Made by a program: the position numbers and the translations under genes. A stretch of 64,000 nt of DNA from Oscillospiraceae bacterium (GTDB taxonomy: Bacteria > Bacillota > Clostridia > Oscillospirales > Ruminococcaceae), in assembly GCA_016288755.1 (NCBI GenBank), contig JAEELE010000096.1:1-64000 (forward strand), written 5' to 3'. This document shows positions 16,502 to 24,383 of the stretch, one piece after another. Every line of letters begins with the position of its first letter. Position 1 is the first letter of the stretch. The notes beneath the pieces are model-generated. The model was not told the origin of the DNA. It did no database searches and saw only the letters and a program-made list of their open reading frames with translations.

Positions 16502-18055
16502 ATGCAAACCAACGATTGGACCCTGCGCCGTGAAACGGTCTGTCAGCCGGTCACGCTGCTCGATGCGGTGCAGGAGCAAAGCATCGAGCTCGACTATGTG
16601 CTCCCCGATTACTGTCCCGATTTCTTCCGCCTGCTGCATGTGACCGCCGACCCGGTCATCACAAGCCGCAGCCTGCGCGACGGCGTGCTCACCTGCAATA
16701 TCTCCGTGCGCATCCGCGTGCTCTACTGCGCCGAGGACAGCCGCGCCGTGCAGGCGGTCACCCAGCAGCTCGACTACGCAAAGCAGTTCCGCGTCCCCGC
16801 AGGTGATTTCGGCAGCCTTGCCGCCGAGCCCTGCATCCGCCTCAACAGCTCCTGCGGCTATATCAACTGCCGCGCGGTCAGTCCGCGGCGTATCGACGTC
16901 CGCGGCGCGATCCGCATTGCCGCGCGGATCACCGCGGAGCAAAAGTGCGAGGTGCTCTGCGGGGCGTCCGGCGCGCATATCCAGACGCGCACCGAGGAAA
17001 TGCGCTATCTCGCCGAGCTGCACCGCACCGAAAAGCACTGCACCGTCTCCGGCGATATCGAGATCCCGCAGTCGCAGCCCGCGCTGCTGACCGTGCTGCG
17101 CGAGCAGACCGACGTGCGCATCACGGAGACGCGCATCGTCGCAGGCAAGCTGATGATCCGCGGCGAGGCAGAGATCACGCTGCTCTATGCCGCCGATTCG
17201 GGCGCCGAGACCGTCCGCGCCGTGCTGCCGGTCAGCCAGATCGCCGAGCAGGGCGAGCTCCGCGACGGCATGCCCGCCGCTGTGACCGCCGTTCCCGCGG
17301 GGCTGCTGCTGACGCCGGAATCGGATGCCAATGCCGATATCCGGCTGCTGCACTGCGATCTGCAGCTCGACCTCTTCTGTGAGGCAGCCGCCGAGGGCAG
17401 AGCGGCATTCCTCACCGACGCCTATTCGACGACCTGTGCGTGCCGGCTCCGGCGCGAGCAGGTGCACATGCTGACGATGCCGGAGGAGCTGCACGAATCG
17501 GCGCAGCTTCAGCGCGTGCTGACAAAGCCCGGCACCGTGCTCACGAAGGTCTGGGCGGCATGGTGCACGCCGCAGGAGGTCACCGCAGAGCCTGCCCCGG
17601 AGGGCGGAACGCTGCTTTCAGGACGCCTGCAGTGCTGCGTCATGGCAGCCGATGAGCAGGGCGCGCCGCTGGTCATCGAGCAGGCAGAGCCCTTTTCGTG
17701 GACACTGCCGGAGCTCTCGCCGGAGCAGGTGCTCCCGTCGCTGACCGCCGGTGCGTGCACCTACACGCTGACGGGTCCGGAATCGGTGACCGTGCAGGCG
17801 GAGCTCGTGCTCGAAGGACAGAGCGCCGGGCTTGCGCGCGTCCCGCTGCTGACCGGCATCGAGCCGGATGACGACGCGGACACCCAGCCGGGCGAGGATT
17901 TTGCACTGCGGCTCTATTTCGGGCAGGCGAACGAGGCGCTCTGGGATATCGCAAAGCGCTGCGGCACCCCGGTCGAGGCGATCCGCGCGGAGAACGACCT
18001 TCCCGGCGACCTGCTCACCGCCCCGCAGATGCTCCTGATCCCGAAGGTTCAGTAA
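16502..18055 (+). CDS. sipL: SipL-like spore-coat morphogenesis protein (DUF3794 repeats plus LysM)
   Basis: A 517-residue protein with repeated DUF3794-type beta modules over residues 1-440 and a C-terminal LysM motif of about 45 residues (LRLYFGQANEALWDIAKRC, then IRAENDLPGD and MLLIPKVQ). This is the architecture of SipL, the clostridial protein that tethers SpoIVA to the forespore surface. AAGGAGG at 16489 lies 7 bases before ATG 16502; the longer open frame upstream is repeat DNA. The next gene is spoIVA, 42 bases on, which strongly supports the call. Expression in the mother cell is expected. Confidence 0.9.
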   Translation: MQTNDWTLRRETVCQPVTLLDAVQEQSIELDYVLPDYCPDFFRLLHVTADPVITSRSLRDGVLTCNISVRIRVLYCAEDSRAVQAVTQQLDYAKQFRVPAGDFGSLAAEPCIRLNSSCGYINCRAVSPRRIDVRGAIRIAARITAEQKCEVLCGASGAHIQTRTEEMRYLAELHRTEKHCTVSGDIEIPQSQPALLTVLREQTDVRITETRIVAGKLMIRGEAEITLLYAADSGAETVRAVLPVSQIAEQGELRDGMPAAVTAVPAGLLLTPESDANADIRLLHCDLQLDLFCEAAAEGRAAFLTDAYSTTCACRLRREQVHMLTMPEELHESAQLQRVLTKPGTVLTKVWAAWCTPQEVTAEPAPEGGTLLSGRLQCCVMAADEQGAPLVIEQAEPFSWTLPELSPEQVLPSLTAGACTYTLTGPESVTVQAELVLEGQSAGLARVPLLTGIEPDDDADTQPGEDFALRLYFGQANEALWDIAKRCGTPVEAIRAENDLPGDLLTAPQMLLIPKVQ

Positions 18056-18097
18056 AATGATTCATCAACGGCAAATCGCATGACTGGGGGCAATGCA

Positions 18098-19570
18098 ATG
18101 AATGATATTTACAGCGATATCGCAGCGCGCACGGGCGGCGATATCTACATCGGTGTCGTGGGTCCGGTGCGGACCGGCAAATCCACGCTGATCAAGCGCT
18201 TCATGGAGACGCTCGTCATCCCGAATATTCCCGACGGTGCGGGACGCGACCGCGCCACCGACGAGCTGCCGCAGTCCGCGGGCGGCAAGACGATCATGAC
18301 GACCGAGCCGAAATTCGTACCCGAGCAGGCAGTCGCAATCCGGCTCCCCGAGGGCGCGCAGTGCTCTGTCCGCATGATCGACTGTGTCGGCTACATCGTC
18401 CCGAGTGCGCTGGGCTATATTGAGGAGGAAGCGCCGCGCATGGTCAAGACGCCGTGGTTCGACGAGGCGGTCCCGTTCAATATGGCGGCGGAGATCGGCA
18501 CGGAAAAGGTTATCACCGAGCACGCGACCGTCGGGCTGGTCGTCACGACCGACGGCTCCGTCACCGATATCCCGCGCGCGGAGTACGCCGCCGCGGAGGA
18601 GCGCGTCATCACCGAGCTGCAGGCACTGGGGAAGCCCTTTGTCGTGCTGCTCAACTGCGTCAATCCCGAGCATCCCGAGGCGCAGGCGCTCGCCGCAGAG
18701 CTGGAGGCGCAGTACGGCGCACCGGTGCTCGCGGTCAACTGTCTGCAGCTCGACGAGGAGACCATCCGCGAGATGCTGACAAGGCTGCTCGATATGTTTC
18801 CAGTGCGCGAGATCGATCTGGAAACGGCGGGCTGGCTGCCGGCGCTGGAGCAGGGACACTGGCTCAAGCGCGCGGTTTTCGATGCGGTGCGGACAGCGGC
18901 GCTCGGCTGCACGACCATGCGCGACGTCCGGGCGATGCCGCAGCTGCTCAGTGACTGCGCATATATCCGCGAGGCAGCAGTGCGCGGGATCGCGCTCGGC
19001 ACCGGCAATGCGGTGCTGCGGGTGACACTCGATCCGGCGCTGTTCTATCGCGTGCTCGGCGAGGAAACGGGCATTGAGATTCGCAGCGAGAACGAACTGT
19101 TCCCGATGCTGCTGGAGCTCTCCCGCATCAAAAAGGAATACGAGCGCATCAAGCCCGCGCTCGACGAGGCGGAGGCGACCGGCTACGGCATCATCATGCC
19201 GCAGGCTGACGAGCTGACGCTGGAGGAGCCCGAAATGATCCGGCAGGGCGGTCGCTACGGCGTGCGGCTGCGCGCCTCGGCGCCGTCGCTGCACATCATG
19301 CGCGCGGGCATCCGCACGACCGTGAGCCCGATCGTCGGCAGCGAGAAGCAGAGCGAGGAGCTTGTGCTCTATCTGCTGCGCGAATTTGAGGAGAACCCCG
19401 CGCAGATCTGGGAATCCAACATCTTCGGCAAATCGCTGCATGCGCTGGTCAACGAGGGTCTGCACGCAAAGCTCGCGAAGATGCCCGCCGAGGCGCGGCT
19501 GAAATTGCAGGAAACGCTCGAGCGCGTCATCAACGAGGGCTGCAGCGGTCTGATCTGCCTGATCCTGTAG
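18098..19570 (+). CDS. spoIVA: stage IV sporulation protein A, spore-coat ATPase
   Basis: A 490-residue cytoskeletal ATPase that forms the basal layer of the spore coat. It opens with NDIYSDIAARTGGDIYIGVVGPVRTGKST; the P-loop is GPVRTGKST, and YIVPSALGY and TDGSVTDIPR follow. The C-terminus ends in the family-typical GCSGLICLIL, close to the membrane-targeting tail of SpoIVA. The length is within a few residues of the Bacillus protein. ATG 18098 has GGGGG 7 bases upstream; an in-frame ATG at 18080 has none. Its gene pair with sipL implies a complete coat-basement step in this organism. Confidence 0.97.
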   Translation: MNDIYSDIAARTGGDIYIGVVGPVRTGKSTLIKRFMETLVIPNIPDGAGRDRATDELPQSAGGKTIMTTEPKFVPEQAVAIRLPEGAQCSVRMIDCVGYIVPSALGYIEEEAPRMVKTPWFDEAVPFNMAAEIGTEKVITEHATVGLVVTTDGSVTDIPRAEYAAAEERVITELQALGKPFVVLLNCVNPEHPEAQALAAELEAQYGAPVLAVNCLQLDEETIREMLTRLLDMFPVREIDLETAGWLPALEQGHWLKRAVFDAVRTAALGCTTMRDVRAMPQLLSDCAYIREAAVRGIALGTGNAVLRVTLDPALFYRVLGEETGIEIRSENELFPMLLELSRIKKEYERIKPALDEAEATGYGIIMPQADELTLEEPEMIRQGGRYGVRLRASAPSLHIMRAGIRTTVSPIVGSEKQSEELVLYLLREFEENPAQIWESNIFGKSLHALVNEGLHAKLAKMPAEARLKLQETLERVINEGCSGLICLIL

Positions 19571-19581
19571 GCACAAAAAAG

Positions 19582-19622
19582 AATCATAGCGGTGTTTTAT
19601 GCAGACACCGCTATGATTTTTT
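19582..19622 (+). terminator. intrinsic terminator of sipL-spoIVA
   Basis: A perfect 14-bp stem (AATCATAGCGGTGT with its inverse) and a nine-base loop are followed by six T. An A-run precedes the stem, so it can also work on the opposite strand. Confidence 0.9.
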
Positions 19623-19661
19623 GATTCTTATGTTGAACGCCGAAGGTTGGGCGTATCGCGT

Positions 19662-19755
19662 CTCAGGAAGGCGCGTCAGCGCCGTGTATGGTATGAAATT
19701 GGGTGGCTCCGCGAAAATGTATCCGGAGGGACTTGACTGCCCGGGCTCCGGGCTA
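19662..19755 (-). repeat. interspersed palindromic element, inverted copy starting at a stop codon
   Basis: On the minus strand it reads TAGCCCGGAGCCCGGGC, then CTCCGG, CGCGGAGCCACCCA and CACGGCGCTGACGCGCC. The TAG is the stop of the gene ending at 19753, the same arrangement as at 4492-4508. Confidence 0.7.
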
Positions 19756-22104
19756 TTCTTCGAGCAGCTCCGGGATGAGAAATGCGGTGTCCGGGCGGAT
19801 CGCGACCCCCTGCAGCCGGAGCGTGAAATCCGTCAGCATGTCGGGCGACGCGGTATAGGGCTTGCCCTCCCCGCCGACGCTGCATTCCTCGGCGAATTTG
19901 CCGGTGATCTGCGTGCTGTCGGCGGCATCGACCGCGAGCCAGACCTCCTCCTCATCGTCGCCAGGCAGCTGAATGCAGGCGTATACGGGCTCCTCGGACG
20001 CCGCAAGCGCTTTGCAGAAGAGCCCGAACCGCTCCTTTGCGAGTGCGGCGGTCTTGCGCCCGGTCGCGATGAACGTGCCGTAGCGCAGCGATTCAAAATC
20101 CTCGGCGGAAAAGCGCAGCCGGCTGTGCTGCTCCGTGCCGTCCGCCGCTGTGCCGCCATAGAGATACAGCACCGCCGCACCTGCGCGCTCACCGTAGCTG
20201 TCGCCGAGCATGTCGCGGCGAATGACGTCTGCGCCGGGGTCGGAATCGGGATAATCGGCAGCCGCCTCCGAAGCGGGCAGCCATGTGCAGACGACCGGCT
20301 CCCCGTCGGCACGCCGCACGACCGTGAAGGGCATACCGGCGTCGTCCATCGTGCCGCGCAGCAGAATGCGCTCGGCGGCAAAGCACAGGAAATCCGCGTA
20401 CTGCCGGTAGTTTTCCTTGGTCGCATCCCAGATCTCCAGCTCGCGCAGACCGCAGCAGCTCAAGCCCTGCGTCGTCATCCAGATCTGCTCGTGCTCCGCG
20501 TCGCCGGAGAGCCGGAGCGTGTAGAGATAATCGACCTGCGGCGCGACGGCGCTCTCCGCGGTGAGCCTGACCCATCCCGCGGGCAGGACCTTCAGGCGGG
20601 TAAGGTCGAGATAGGCGAGCGCCTCGGGGAAGAGCGTGTGCAGCAGCGTCAGCTGGACATGCAGGGCGCGGTCGGGGCGCGCATCGTCAAACGGCATCAC
20701 GCAGATGACGGCAGCCTCCGCCTTTTCGACCGCATCGCGCAGCGACGACGGAACGGGCGCCGCCGGGCGGAAGTCGTCGAGCGGGGGCACCGGCTGCACC
20801 GCAAGGAACACCTGCCAGACGTTCCCAGCGTTTTCGCTGTCGTTGTCGGTGATCTGGAAGGCGAGCAAGCCCTGCTCGGCATCGGCGTGCGAGAGCTCTG
20901 CGGAGAAGCGTCCGGTCTGTGCGAGCCGCTCCTTCACCGTCTCGACCGTGAGGGCGTCGGGCAGCGTCTGACAGACCGCAGCCAGCGCGGAGGGGTCGGG
21001 CTCGACCGTGCAGTGCAGCAGATCGACCGCCTCCTCGTCGTATGCGGGATAGACCGCCTCGAGCGCATCGCAGCGGGCGGTGTTGCCGTTGCGCGCGTCA
21101 AGGGCGTCTGCGATCGGCTTTGCCTCATTGTAGAAATAGTCGCGGAGTGCCGCGGTCTGATAGTGATGATCGGGCTGAAAGAGCGGGAATTCCGCCGGCA
21201 GAATGACGCTCAGCTCATCAGGTTTCATCTCGCGGAAGAGGTGATAGGCGCCGACCGCGAAATCGAGCTTTGTGCGGTGATTGCGGCAGTTGAGGTAATT
21301 CTGCAGCTCATTGCGGAAGACCGTCAGCCCGACGCGGCGGTCGATCACCGAATAGAGGCTGAGCAGCGTGCCGCTTTCGTCGAGCAGGTCCATGCGGCGG
21401 CGGATCATCGGATAGAGCCGCCTTGCGAGCATGCGCGCATGGGCGTAGTCGCCCTGCTGCAGATCGTAGAGGATCCAGCCGTTATAGGTCGATTCGGGGA
21501 CCTCGGTGCAGTGGATCTCGCCGGAGAAGATCGGTCGGCTCAGCCGCTCCGCCTCGGCGCGGTCGCCGCTCCGCAGTGCCCAGCGAACGGCGTGGGAGGC
21601 TTCGCAGGCGGCGCAGTCCTTGAGGTCGTCGGGCGGGAACTGCTGATACTGCCCGACCTCCTCGGGCGGCAGCGGGATATCGGTGCTCAGCGAGAAATTC
21701 TCGCGCATATAGTAATACACGCGGAGCGAATAGCCGTACTGCGTCAGGCGCTTTTTGAATTCGGCATAGAGCGACTCGATCTGCGCCAGCGGGATATGCG
21801 TGAAGCCGGTCGCATTCTCGAGAATGTACTTGAACGACCACATCAGGTGGCGGGTGTTCTCCTCGTCCGCCTGCAGCTCCTCGCTGCTGTCATAGAGCGC
21901 GAGCATCTCCGGGAAAATGACCATCGCGTCAACGTCGTCGCTCTCAAACACCGATTCGTTGATATAGCGGTGCCGGAGGAGGAATGACCACTCGGTGCAC
22001 TTTGCCCCGTCGGCTGCCTGAATCGCCTTTTTCATCGCGCGCAGACGTGCCGCGCCGTGCGGAAAGGACTGGTATTCTGCAATATACTGTTCTGCGTCAA
22101 ACAT
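19753..22104 (-). CDS. large protein of unknown function, possible DUF4026/DUF2314-like
   Basis: A 783-residue soluble acidic protein. Residues 1-290 are helical and TPR-like, with DAEQYIAEYQSFPHGAARLRAMKKAI at the start. The C-terminal half is mixed alpha/beta, and the last 100 residues (CIQLPGDDEEEVWLAVDAADSTQITGKFAEE and following) resemble DUF2314-type modules. No signal peptide, membrane segment or catalytic motif was recognised. The AGGAGG before ATG is strong. It follows the zinc-ribbon membrane protein by 15 bases on the same strand, so they form an operon. Function is unknown. Confidence 0.8.
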   Translation of the reverse strand: MFDAEQYIAEYQSFPHGAARLRAMKKAIQAADGAKCTEWSFLLRHRYINESVFESDDVDAMVIFPEMLALYDSSEELQADEENTRHLMWSFKYILENATGFTHIPLAQIESLYAEFKKRLTQYGYSLRVYYYMRENFSLSTDIPLPPEEVGQYQQFPPDDLKDCAACEASHAVRWALRSGDRAEAERLSRPIFSGEIHCTEVPESTYNGWILYDLQQGDYAHARMLARRLYPMIRRRMDLLDESGTLLSLYSVIDRRVGLTVFRNELQNYLNCRNHRTKLDFAVGAYHLFREMKPDELSVILPAEFPLFQPDHHYQTAALRDYFYNEAKPIADALDARNGNTARCDALEAVYPAYDEEAVDLLHCTVEPDPSALAAVCQTLPDALTVETVKERLAQTGRFSAELSHADAEQGLLAFQITDNDSENAGNVWQVFLAVQPVPPLDDFRPAAPVPSSLRDAVEKAEAAVICVMPFDDARPDRALHVQLTLLHTLFPEALAYLDLTRLKVLPAGWVRLTAESAVAPQVDYLYTLRLSGDAEHEQIWMTTQGLSCCGLRELEIWDATKENYRQYADFLCFAAERILLRGTMDDAGMPFTVVRRADGEPVVCTWLPASEAAADYPDSDPGADVIRRDMLGDSYGERAGAAVLYLYGGTAADGTEQHSRLRFSAEDFESLRYGTFIATGRKTAALAKERFGLFCKALAASEEPVYACIQLPGDDEEEVWLAVDAADSTQITGKFAEECSVGGEGKPYTASPDMLTDFTLRLQGVAIRPDTAFLIPELLEE

Positions 22105-22119
22105 GGTTGGTTCCTCCTG

Positions 22120-22767
22120 TCAGGGCTGCTGCATGCCGCTGAATGCCTGAATGTCTGTGAGCTCCGCAATCCGGTCCGCGCCGTCGTTCAGAATGAGCGT
22201 TTCCGGCAAATCGGGCTCCTCCTCATAGGGCACCGTGCAGAATTCAACGGTATCCCCCGTGATGCGCCGGAGCAGAAGATAGGTCTCTGTGCCCTGCACC
22301 TGCAGAATATCCTGCTCAAACAGCGGTGCATCGGCGCGGAAATGCGCGGTGTGGGTCGGTCTGCGCTGCAGATCATAGAAATAGGGCGGCACATCGGACG
22401 CGAGCAATGCGCGCCATATCTGATGCTTTGCGCCGCGCCGGTCCTTCCGACGGGCAATCCCGGAAAGCAGGCAAAGAATCACCGCAAGCAGATAATACAG
22501 CAGCGTCCCGGGTTTCCCCCGCCCGAATAAACTGGGAAGCAGAGCGGGCAGAACCAGACCGCCCGACGCGAGCACGATCACCAGCAAGGCGGAAATGACG
22601 CCTGTCCGGTTAGCTGCCGCTTCTCTGTCGGCCGGAGTGAGAAAGCCTCTGCAGTCCGGGCACTGCCAAGCCCACGGCACAGGATCTCTGCGGCGCTTCG
22701 GAAATTCCGCGGGACCCTTTTCCGGCAGCACCGCGCCGCAGTGCGGGCAGATCTGCTTGGTGCGCAT
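22120..22767 (-). CDS. hypothetical zinc-ribbon membrane protein
   Basis: A 215-residue protein. The N-terminus has two cysteine pairs, CPHCG and CPDCRG, forming a zinc ribbon, then two adjacent hydrophobic segments at about residues 57-105 (ISALLVIVLASGGLVLPALL and LLYYLLAVILCLLSG), then a soluble C-terminal domain. ATG 22767 was preferred to GTG 22776 because AAAGG touches the latter. It is translated just before the 783-residue protein. The layout suggests a membrane-associated accessory protein; the role is unknown. Confidence 0.75.
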   Translation of the reverse strand: MRTKQICPHCGAVLPEKGPAEFPKRRRDPVPWAWQCPDCRGFLTPADREAAANRTGVISALLVIVLASGGLVLPALLPSLFGRGKPGTLLYYLLAVILCLLSGIARRKDRRGAKHQIWRALLASDVPPYFYDLQRRPTHTAHFRADAPLFEQDILQVQGTETYLLLRRITGDTVEFCTVPYEEEPDLPETLILNDGADRIAELTDIQAFSGMQQP

Positions 22768-22807
22768 GGGAATCACCCTTTCATAATGTCACGCACGTTA
22801 TCAGTGA

Positions 22808-22835
22808 GGAGGTAGGAGGTAGGTGGTAGGAGGTG
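22808..22835 (+). repeat. heptanucleotide tandem repeat, unit GGAGGTA
   Basis: Four units read GGAGGTA, GGAGGTA, GGTGGTA and GGAGGTG. The array is the inverse complement of part of the array at 22955-22982, so the two form an imperfect inverted repeat around about 110 bases. No gene was seen in the 225-bp gap. Confidence 0.8.
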
Positions 22836-22919
22836 CGGTGTCTGTTGATGCAGACAAATTTTGAATGGGCTTGCGCCCCAAGCTCTGTTTCAGATGCAGA
22901 AACGGGAAGTGACGGAACA

Positions 22920-22989
22920 ACTCCTCTCTCCTCACTGCTCACTCCGCACTTGACCTCCTACCTGCTCCCTCCTACCTCCTACCTGAATC
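22920..22989 (+). repeat. long heptanucleotide array, ACTCCTC then CTCCTAC units
   Basis: Ten 7-bp blocks stay in register. The first five are ACTCCTC-like (ACTCCTC, TCTCCTC, ACTGCTC, ACTCCGC, ACTTGAC) and the rest CTCCTAC-like (CTCCTAC, CTGCTCC, CTCCTAC, CTCCTAC, CTGAATC). It ends at the stop codon of pyrB. Confidence 0.8.
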
Positions 22990-22992
22990 ATT

Positions 22993-24084
22993 TCACGGCA
23001 TTGCCCGCTCCAGCGCGCGCTCCTCGCAGAAATCGCAGACCGTGTGGTCGCCCTGCGCAAAGAACCGCTGCGGGAGATATTTTTCCTGCGCGCAGATGCA
23101 CTTGGGGTTGACGCAGCACATCGTGCCGTTTTCGGTGCCGTGAACGATCGGCACCTGCTCGGTCGCCTCGAGCAGCCGCAGGATCAGCGCCATGCGGACA
23201 TACATGCCGTAATGTGCCTGCTTGAAATACAGCGCACGCGGGTCGGCATCGACCGGAACGGCGATCTCGTCGACGCGCGGCAGCGGGTGCAGCACCGCCA
23301 GATCGGGCTTTGCACGCAGCATCTTCTCGGGCGTCAGGCGGTAGATATCCTTCTGCGCGAGATATTCCGCCTCGGACTGGAAGCGCTCGCGCTGAATGCG
23401 GGTCATATAGAGCACATCGAGGTCGCCGATCGCCCTGTCGAGCGAGGGCTCCTCGCGGTATTCGCAGCCGGAATCCTTGAGCAGCTTGCGGATATATTCG
23501 GGCAGGCGCAGCTCGGGCGAGGAGATCAGCACGAAGCGGTTGTTCGGGTAGCGTGAGAGCGCCTTGCAGAGCGAATGCACTGTGCGCCCGTAGAGCAGAT
23601 CGCCGCAGAGCCCGACGGTCAGGTTGTCGAGGCGCCCCTTTTCCATGTGGAGCGTCAGCATGTCGGTCAGCGTCTGGGTCGGGTGCAGATGCCCGCCGTC
23701 GCCGGCATTGACGACGCAGCAGTCGGCGGTCAGCGCGGCAGCCTTTGCACTGCCTGCCATCGGGTGGCGGATAATGAGAATATCGGAATAGGAGCTGACG
23801 ACCTTCGTCGTGTCCTTGAGGTTCTCGCCCTTGGAGACCGAGCTGCTCATCGGGTTGTCAAAGCCGATGATGCTGCCGCCCAGACGGATCATCGCGGACT
23901 GAAAGCTCATCTGCGTGCGCGTGGACGGCTCATAGAAGAGCGTCGCCATGATCTTGCCCGCACATGCCTGCACATAGCGCTGCGGGTGCGCGTAGATCGA
24001 CGCGCCCAGCGTGATGACCTTGTTCCACCATTCGACAGGGTAATCGTTCAGGTCGATCAGGTGCGCGTATTTTGTGTCGCTCAT
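22993..24084 (-). CDS. pyrB: aspartate carbamoyltransferase with C-terminal PyrI-like zinc domain
   Basis: A 363-residue enzyme making carbamoyl aspartate in pyrimidine synthesis. The catalytic part has FYEPSTRTQMSF, the HPTQ motif and HPLPR, in normal spacing. After the catalytic fold ends near residue 312, about 45 extra residues carry CVNPKC and CDFC, matching the C-x4-C and C-x2-C zinc ligands of the regulatory subunit PyrI. The nucleotide-binding half of PyrI is absent. ATG 24084 has GGAGGT well placed. It is downstream of asnB and a small membrane protein gene. The zinc tail may help trimer contact but probably not ATP/CTP control. Confidence 0.93.
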   Translation of the reverse strand: MSDTKYAHLIDLNDYPVEWWNKVITLGASIYAHPQRYVQACAGKIMATLFYEPSTRTQMSFQSAMIRLGGSIIGFDNPMSSSVSKGENLKDTTKVVSSYSDILIIRHPMAGSAKAAALTADCCVVNAGDGGHLHPTQTLTDMLTLHMEKGRLDNLTVGLCGDLLYGRTVHSLCKALSRYPNNRFVLISSPELRLPEYIRKLLKDSGCEYREEPSLDRAIGDLDVLYMTRIQRERFQSEAEYLAQKDIYRLTPEKMLRAKPDLAVLHPLPRVDEIAVPVDADPRALYFKQAHYGMYVRMALILRLLEATEQVPIVHGTENGTMCCVNPKCICAQEKYLPQRFFAQGDHTVCDFCEERALERAMP

Positions 24085-24155
24085 AATATACCTCCGGCGG
24101 TTTTTACATGCGGAATCGCCGTATTTCGGGAAACCGCAGGCAAGGTTTTGAATCA

Positions 24156-24359
24156 TTATGAAAGCTGTAAAAAGACGATACCGCATGCCGCAATCAGCGC
24201 GGACAGTGCCGCAAACGCGATCCCGCACCGCAGGGCGGCGCGGCGGTCGCCTTTTCGCAGGCTGCCGACAGCCCTGCAGAGCCAGAAAATCAGCAGTGCC
24301 GCGATCGGCGCAAGGATGCAGAACAGCGCGAGATATCCCATGCCGTCCGGTGTGCCCAT
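24156..24359 (-). CDS. small two-helix membrane protein
   Basis: A 67-residue protein with two hydrophobic segments (LALFCILAPIAALLIFWLC and IAFAALSALIAACGIVFLQL) joined by a basic turn, RKGDRRAALR. GGGAGG lies about 8 bases before the ATG. It sits 24 bases after asnB and ahead of pyrB on the same strand. I do not recognise the family. Short length makes the call less sure, but the start signals and composition look genuine. Confidence 0.65.
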   Translation of the reverse strand: MGTPDGMGYLALFCILAPIAALLIFWLCRAVGSLRKGDRRAALRCGIAFAALSALIAACGIVFLQLS

Positions 24360-24383
24360 TGCGCCGCCTCCCTCTGCGCTGTT

